Source: Adiantum capillus-veneris
Taxonomy: Eukaryota; Streptophyta; Polypodiopsida; Polypodiales; Pteridaceae
Assembly: GCA_014529385.2 (NCBI GenBank)
Contig: CM043966.1
Span: forward strand, 140,230,211-140,294,210
Length of the DNA: 64,000 bases
Direction: 5' to 3'
Part shown: positions 57,661 through 64,000 of the stretch, piece by piece
Layout: each line of letters opens with the position of its first letter
Numbering within the stretch: the first letter of the stretch is position 1
Notes under the pieces: generated by a model
Databases searched by the model: none
What the model saw: the letters and a program-made list of their open reading frames with translations, nothing else
What the model was told of the DNA's origin: nothing
Program-made: the position numbers and the translations under genes

Positions 57661-60252
57661 CTATGCTAGATGACATTTCTTTGGATTTAGTTCTCCTCCA
57701 CATTCATCATATCGAGCCAATACCTTCTGCAGCTTCTCATGGTGTTCAGCCCTACTGCTATAAACACAGAAGTCATCCATAAAAGCTTTAACACAACTAC
57801 CAATGAATGGTTCCAACACCCAATTTGCTCTCTCTTGATAGAAGGAAGGTCCATTTGACAATTTAAATGGCAATACTGTGTAGCAATAGCAGCCCCATGG
57901 CGTAATTAAAGTGGTCTTTGTGCGGTCTTTAAGAGCAATCTTCAATTGAAAATAGCCTGAAAAACCATCACACACATTGTACCTCTCATAACCTGCCACT
58001 GAATCCAAGATCTGATCGATGAATGGAAGAGGATATGGGTTCTTCTTAGTGGCAGCGTTTAAGGGTTTAAAATCTACACAAATTCTCCACTTCCCATCCT
58101 TCTTTGGACTGACTACTACTGGACTCACCCATTCTGTGGTCTCCACAGGGACTATGAACCCTACCTTCAACAACTTGTCCACCTCTTCTCGCAAGGCTTC
58201 CATTTGCTCTTGACCCATCCTTCTTAGCCTTTGCCGCACTGCCTTAGCACCTTCTTTCAGCTCTATATGCATCTCTTCACCCTTGAACCCTCTGATCTCT
58301 TCATATGAAGTAATGAACAAATCAAGAAAACTAGCCATCATATGCAAATATATATCCTTCTCCATAGCTGAGAGGTCTCCACTGATCATTTGTGTCATCA
58401 ATTCCTGCTTCTTTGACAACTCAACCTTGTTTTGCATCAGCGCTTCAATCACTTCATAAGGCCCTTCACTTTCATCTTCAACCTCATTCGCAAATGCAAC
58501 TAAATCAAACTCTTGGATTTCTTTTTCCATCAAAAGAAATGCAACATCAGCATCCTCATCGCTGCTGGTAGTGCTATCACTGTCCTCATCTGTCACCGTG
58601 GAAGAGTCTTCATCACTAGACTCATCCTCATCTTCATAAAGGTCCTCTAATCGTTTCCTTGTGTCCATATTATAAAGCTTCTTGGTACCTGTCTTTCCAT
58701 AGAGGCTAATCGTACCATTTTGCCAATCTTGAACAGCTCCCACTGCACGTAACCATGGTCTGCCCAGTATAATAGGATATGCTCCCAACCCTGCTGGCAT
58801 CACATGAAAATCAACCACTGCCTTAGCATCATATGCCTCCACTTCTAAGCTCTTTACAACACCCAAGCATTTTACTTTTTGATGGTTTGCCAATCTGATC
58901 CGAAAACCTGACACCCCAGCCACTGTGAGATCCATCTTCTCAACGCATGAGTGTGTTATGACGCATATTTGGGCTCCGCCATCCACATAACCTTGTCCCA
59001 AATTTTTCCTTTTATGCCACACATCTACTATTGGACAAATGTCTGGTAGCTCATCCATTGCCAAAACCTTTACTGAACCTCTCTCTGGCTCTTTCTCCAT
59101 TGGGTTAACCATCCTCTTCCACTGTCGCTTTAGCTTAGGCACCATCTCTATAAGCTGCCCAAAAGTAACATCTTCCTTCCTGCTCGTCAGATCCTCCTTC
59201 AAGTCATAGCTTAATTGCCCATCCCCTAGTGGAAAATCTGAAACATGAAACTTTCGACGAGCTCTCCTTTTCCTCTTGGCCTTGACATCCTCGCCTTCAT
59301 GGCTCTTTCCTTTCTTCTTACTAGGACCTGGGGCACTTCTTCCTTCCTTATCCTCTGTGGTCCTCTTCCCAATAGGCATCACTAATGTATCCTCTAGCTT
59401 TGATGCCTTCTCCAAGGTGACTACACTTAGCACTTTTGTCTTTCCCTTTTCCTCCTGGGTCATTCCACTGGTTCCTTCGTCTCCCTTAATTTCGATGCCA
59501 TAATCATTTGACCTAGTTAGCACCTGTCTTGGCAATGGATACATGACTCCCCCCATCCTTGGTGGCTTATCACATTGCGGACTGATGTGACCCAACTCTC
59601 CACAATTATAACATGTGGGCGTCTCCCTCCAAAACCTACCATTGCTTTGTCCAACACCATTCTTAGGCCTTTCTTCACCTCCTGGCTGATTTGAAAACCT
59701 CCCTTGACCTCGATTATTTCCCACTTGACCTAGCATGTTTAGGCTGAGATTCTTCATCAAATCTACCATTTGCCTCATGTCTTGCCTTAGCCCATCATCT
59801 TGCACTGCTGTAGTGACCACTGCTCGCATAACCTGAGTAGTAACAGGAACCATTGGTTCGTGATGAACCCCTGACATGCGACCTATAGGCTGAAATTCAG
59901 ACCTCCTGGGCAAAGACTCCACCCCTAACTGGCTCATTTTCCTCAACTTCCACTCTTTGTTCCTTGATACCTCTAGTGCATCTTCATATGTCCTAGGCTT
60001 CTTTAGCTCCACTCTCCAACGTATATTCTCCCAAAGACCAGCTAAGAACCTGTCCTTCTTCATCATGTCAGGCGGGGGTACCTGTGGTGCTAAGGCCTTG
60101 CACATTCGCTCCCATGCCAATGAAAACTTATGTATGTACGCATCTACTGGCTCACCTTCCTTTTGCACCAAAGCCTGTACTTCTTGCCACACTTTGTTAG
60201 GATCTTCTATCTTCACAAACTCCACTTCCAACCCATTTGTAGATTGTCCCAA
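57661..60252 (-). pseudogene. E5 Gag-protease-RT polyprotein
   Basis: 863 codons. Gag capsid end (EGEPVDAYIHKFSLAWERMC, DRFLAGLWENIRWRVEL), intact zinc knuckle CYNCGELGHISPQC (about residues 212-225), basic linker with KAKRKRRARRKFHVSD, protease with YVDGGAQICVITHSC and YPIILGRPWLRAV (about 420-530), an acidic Ser/Asp/Glu linker, RT with WVSPVVVSPKKDGKWRICV, YNVCDGFSGYFQL and the AFMDDFCVYSS active site. It ends at TAG after KKCHLA; E3 has Gln (HLAQPRVKLLGH) at that place, so the stop is explained by one C-to-T change. Gag and Pol share one phase, so no frameshift signal is needed between them. Confidence 0.9.
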
Positions 60253-60525
60253 CTCAACCTTACAGGTGGATCAGCCACACGCAACTCCTCTTCAAATGCT
60301 TTAGACCAAACTAGCTCGTGCATCACTCTTCAAACAAATTTGGAGAAGGTGTAACATCTGCGCAGGGTCATGAATCTGGTTGCTAATGCAGGCAACCTCC
60401 ATCTTTTCCAAAAGTTCTTCCACATCTTCATCACTTCTTCCATGAAACTCCGGATAAGAGAAAGCCATGTCTACCCAAGTTTCAATGCTTTGAGAACCCC
60501 TTTGAACACATGTGCAAGAACCCAA
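60253..60525 (-). pseudogene. E5 Gag N-terminus
   Basis: Frame 60301-60525 opens MGSCTCVQRGSQSIE, then AFSYPEFHGRSDEDVEELLE and ISNQIHDPAQMLHLLQICLK, matching the start of E3 gag (QDPVILLRLLHYSL). It shifts phase between 60255 and 60300 into the long polyprotein frame. The ATG at 60525 is the likely gag start. Confidence 0.75.
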
Positions 60526-61517
60526 AACTTTTGACTACCCAATCCCCAGAAACTTCAATGGAGCTCAACTTTAGATAAGAACAAACACATGCACATCAAA
60601 TGAGTTTTCATAGTTGATCATCGGAATTACAACAGGCAAAGAACATTCCAAGATCTCTCATAATCTTCTTGGCCCGAACATAAAGACTATGCGCTGCTGG
60701 AAAAAAATCTTCCTGGACACATGAACATTTATCTGGATTCTTTGAGTTAAATGAAATGGAGTGAATTGATGGCCATTTTGATCATCCATTAAAGCCAACC
60801 ATGAAGCTCCCAAGAAGGCACACCTGACTTAACCTCTGATTTTGCCAAAATTTCAGCAGCATAACAGCATAAATGGCTCAAAAGACCAAAAAACCAGCCA
60901 TCATAACTTGAAAATTTTTTGGCAGAGTTTCCCCAGAAATAGAGCAGTAGGAGCCCAAAATATAGACTGTATATGTATGCATAATCTGTCAACAATAGAA
61001 CCTGAGCATCAAGTAGGACTCACTAGTACATAGCCTATGGCGAAGTCACAAAAAGGGTGCTCCAGCTACCTGTATCACCGAAAGGATCTCTACATTTGAG
61101 AATCCCCCAGCTCAAAAAAAACCTCACGCTATCGACCCTCACACGAAGGCTAATGCAAATCGCGTATAGTCAAGTCTCAGAAATGACTATCTTCCAGACC
61201 AAGTCTCAGAAATGGCTGGGACTGCCAAATACAACCAAGTATGGCTCCACAAATGCGTACAATGGCAGTTTCCACAAGTAACGTACAATCCAGCAGACAA
61301 TGCGCTCAAATAGGCGCCAAGTGATGCATACCCACAACAACTGCAAGTGACATCACTGCTAGTATATCACTGTACTCCAGCTACTTGTACCTGTGTGAAT
61401 CACTTGTACATGTACCTGTCCCTGTAACCTGTAAACTGTAACCTGTAATCTGCAACCCTTAACCTGTAATCCCGAATCTCGAAGCTTGAAGCTCGAAGCA
61501 GAAGGTACTCGAAGAAG
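60526..61517 (-). other. E5 leader
   Basis: About 1 kb without a gene. A block at 61085-61130 is shared with the E3 leader (28338-28381). A short tandem stretch of CTGTAACCTGTAA-like units lies at 61420-61470. Confidence 0.55.
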
Positions 61518-61536
61518 ATCCTCCGTGGGGGCGCCA
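61518..61536 (-). other. E5 primer-binding-site-like motif
   Basis: Minus strand TGGCGCCCCCACGGAGGAT, 6 nt from the LTR end. The pattern TGG-Y-GCC-Y-CCA-x-x-GAGGA is shared with E2 and E3. It differs from the tRNA-Asp site of E4; I cannot assign the tRNA. Confidence 0.6.
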
Positions 61537-61542
61537 AAAGAA

Positions 61543-62694
61543 TGTGATCGGGATGAAAACACATACAACGCCTCTATAACGACCCGACACACACTCTTGG
61601 AATGATACACACACACACACACTATGGGGCACCACTCGGCTTACACAACACACCTGGCCGAGACAGGGAACACACCAATGGAGCGAGAGGAGAGAGACTA
61701 TTCGTTTACCCACTCCACACAGAGAGATACACACACACACACACACACACACTCAAAAACTCAGCTCAAAAGAGGAGAATTTCTGATGTTTAGATACAAT
61801 AGAGCTTGGGCCAACACCAATGGGGCAAGCAGCTCACACAATACGGGTAAAATATGCCAGATACAATCACAAACTGGAGCAGAAGCTTCGCTCATAGGAG
61901 AAACTTACACAACAAAAACAACAGAAAAAGAGTGAAGAATTTGGCAAAATGGACAGCGCCATCGCGTCCGGAACGGCCCAAAACCCCAGTCTACAATGTC
62001 AAAGTGCTCAAATCCGACCTCGGATGAGCAGTTTAGGGCCGAAACAGGCTCCAAAATGAGCAAAAACACACCTGCGGTTGTTCCTCCTCTCTTCTCCGCG
62101 TTTTTTCTGGTCTTATCTCAGTTTTTTCAGTTCCCACACTTAGCTTTATTAGTTGGGCACCCTTGGCCTTTTAGATGACCTCAAACGGACCCCGAACAGG
62201 CCAAAAACTGACCTCGCAGTGCATAGTTGTCACCTTTTTGCATCATCCGCACACCTGGCACACATTTCTTTTCAATAATGTGTCTCATAACCACATGAAG
62301 TGGCCCCAAAAAGTGGTCCTAATGATGACCTTTCTACATAACTCTCACAAGAAAACACCCACGTTGTGTCCGTCCTTATCCGCGTGCAAATATTGACCTC
62401 GTTCGCCCTCCTGACGCCACTAGATGCCATCTGACGCACCTGCTTACCTCATGTCGTCGGCCCGCGGATAGCTTCCTCGAGAAGTTTTACGCGCTATAAA
62501 CTCCTCATTATTGTAGAAAACATACTGGTAATGGTGATAGTGAAAATCGATGCACTATGTACATGCTGTCCTACCTGTACACATGTGGGCCCCACGTAAT
62601 CACCTGGCTCTAAAAAATGGGCAATTCTTTATTTGATGCACCATGCATGTATATGTACATATGCGTAATCTCTTGCTCCAAAAAACTCTTGACA
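61543..62694 (-). repeat. E5 5' LTR
   Basis: About 1152 bp with TG at the left (TGTGATCGGG) and CA at the right (CTTGACA), so TGTCA...CA in element sense. It contains CA microsatellites (61608-61621, 61731-61752). Its right flank 62695 onward should be E4 sequence. Confidence 0.85.
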
Positions 62695-63127
62695 ACGTTG
62701 TGTCGCTCATGCTGGTATAGGTGAGCAAAAGAGTCGAAGTCTAAGTACTTAAGTCTAGTGAAGTGAAGGAGAAGGTCCAAAAGACACTCACGTACTGAGC
62801 ACAATGAGATACGAGTAGAGAAAATTCTACATCGACAACCCTTCTTGGAAAGGTGGAAGCTATTGAGACATCTTTTGATGTCACATGTGCTACATTTATT
62901 CCTCGAAACACTCATCATCTCCTTCTTTCACATTGCATGCTTTTGGTGACAAATTTCTCATATGCATATAGAGTGTCCCATAATTGGCACTTGCATCAGG
63001 CACTCTTTCCGTGTTTCACCCAAGCACTCACCTTTCATGAACATGTACTTCACGTTCAACTGCTCAACTGTTGTGGTTCAAAAAATATACAAGCAGTGCA
63101 ACAGATGAAGCCAAAACGACAGCAAAG
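62695..63127 (+). other. E4 sequence or unknown flank to the right of E5
   Basis: No supported gene. The short plus-strand frame 62853-63158 and minus frame 62610-62918 lack family features. It ends in AAAACGACAGCAAAG immediately before the partial LTR; nearly the same 15 bases (AAAACGATAGCAAAG) end the helicase fragment at about 63750-63764. Confidence 0.4.
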
Positions 63128-63164
63128 TGTTGACCGCTGGGTCAACAACACAACATAACTCAAG
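63128..63164 (+). repeat. First 37 bp of the E4 LTR, isolated copy
   Basis: TGTTGACCGCTGGGTCAACA onward to ACTCAAG, matching the LTR starts at 45030 and 63825, then breaks off into helicase-related sequence. It marks a junction left by a capture or recombination event. Confidence 0.85.
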
Positions 63165-63194
63165 AACAAAGAAGTCCTCAATGACACAGAGCAG

Positions 63195-63760
<566 letters not shown>

Positions 63761-63812
63761 AAAGACCACATCGCCATCGACGATCAGGTCACGTCGGGGA
63801 CAACATGAACAC

Positions 63813-63824
63813 GGAAGGGGGGAG
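63813..63824 (+). other. E4 polypurine tract
   Basis: GGAAGGGGGGAG directly before the TG of the 3' LTR, the position of the primer for plus-strand DNA synthesis. The same 12 bases occur at 53778-53789. Confidence 0.8.
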
Positions 63825-64000
63825 TGTTGACCGTTGGGTCAACAACACAACATAACTCAAGTTTCGTACCAAAGTCTTATCTTTTGCGAGTTATGAAATG
63901 CTGCGGATTATGGCTATAAACGTCATTTGTAATGAGTAGTTATTCTAGTTTCAGAAGTCGGGGTGCAATGGCACTTCCAAATTGTAAATACAAAGCCATT
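63825..64000 (+). repeat. E4 3' LTR, start only
   Basis: 176 bp matching 45030-45205 with about nine differences; continues outside the window. Confidence 0.9.

Larger units (their letters stand above)
54177..62694 (-). mobile_element. E5: nearly complete Tat-like Ty3/gypsy element, nested in E4
   Basis: From right to left: 5' LTR (61543-62694), primer-site-like motif (61518-61536), leader of about 1 kb, gag, protease, RT, two RNase H domains, integrase, purine-rich end (AGGGGATGGGTAAATTA on the minus strand, before 55098) and 3' LTR (54177-55098). Only three serious lesions are seen: a shift in gag near 60255-60300, one TAG in RT (57661) and one shift in integrase (near 55890). The LTRs are very similar apart from a 50-bp indel and loss of the last 170 bp of the 3' LTR. 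It is the youngest full element in the window. Confidence 0.9.

Noticed and set aside
61459-61752. Minus-strand Cys/Val-rich frame
   Set aside because: Produced by the CA/TG microsatellites in the E5 LTR.

Overview
The window reads as nuclear DNA of a vascular plant with a large, repeat-rich genome. The support is nested LTR retrotransposons of the Ty3/gypsy Tat-like type (double RNase H, DGGA-type protease), a TIR-NB resistance-type gene with a short GT-AG intron, a hAT transposase remnant and long dinucleotide and homopolymer tracts. The species cannot be fixed from sequence alone. The 'LSHSG' style of the TIR domain and the density of decayed gypsy elements suggest a fern, lycophyte or conifer rather than a typical flowering plant; this is an impression, not a proof. 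No rRNA, tRNA or CRISPR array was recognised, and almost every coding stretch is broken. Layout: 1-3.6 kb holds a decayed minus-strand Tat-like element (E1). 3.6-7.2 kb holds plus-strand integrase and protease remnants around a G-rich gene-free block. 7.2-12 kb holds a second minus-strand element (E2), whose gag duplicates that of E1, with its LTR. 12-22.4 kb is a large direct-repeat array: a unit of about 2.7 kb rich in CT tracts, in two long and two shortened copies, together with a second copy of the E2 gag start and LTR. 22.5-23.5 kb carries the best candidate host gene, a TIR domain plus P-loop on the minus strand, ending abruptly beside the array. 24.0-29.6 kb is a Tat-like element (E3) that has lost its integrase. 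29.8-34.4 kb is a distinct island: a hAT transposase C-terminus facing a RING-like frame and a kinase-like frame, bordered by seven copies of a CCGCGTTACC motif. 34.4-38.3 kb shows nothing recognisable. 38.5-42.8 kb is an old Tat-like wreck (E6) with a perfect 239-bp tandem duplication. Compound microsatellites follow. From 45.0 kb to the right edge lies a plus-strand LTR element (E4): a 959-bp 5' LTR, a tRNA-Asp-type primer site, a 2.5-kb leader with an array of 24-bp palindromes, a gag-protease frame ending in a W-x-P-K-rich tail, and the start of the 3' LTR at 63825. It has no reverse transcriptase in this window. Nested in E4 is E5 (54.2-62.7 kb, minus strand), a nearly intact Tat-like element with gag, protease, RT, two RNase H domains and a D,D35E integrase. 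Between E5 and the 3' LTR of E4 lies an intronless, internally deleted piece of a DEAD-box RNA helicase, apparently a captured host gene. How the parts relate: most of the window is successive insertion and decay. E5 and relatives could have supplied the enzymes that the pol-less E4 lacks, although their different primer sites argue against simple parasitism. The least explained signals are the palindrome array in the E4 leader, the captured helicase, and the hAT/kinase/RING island with its repeated motif.
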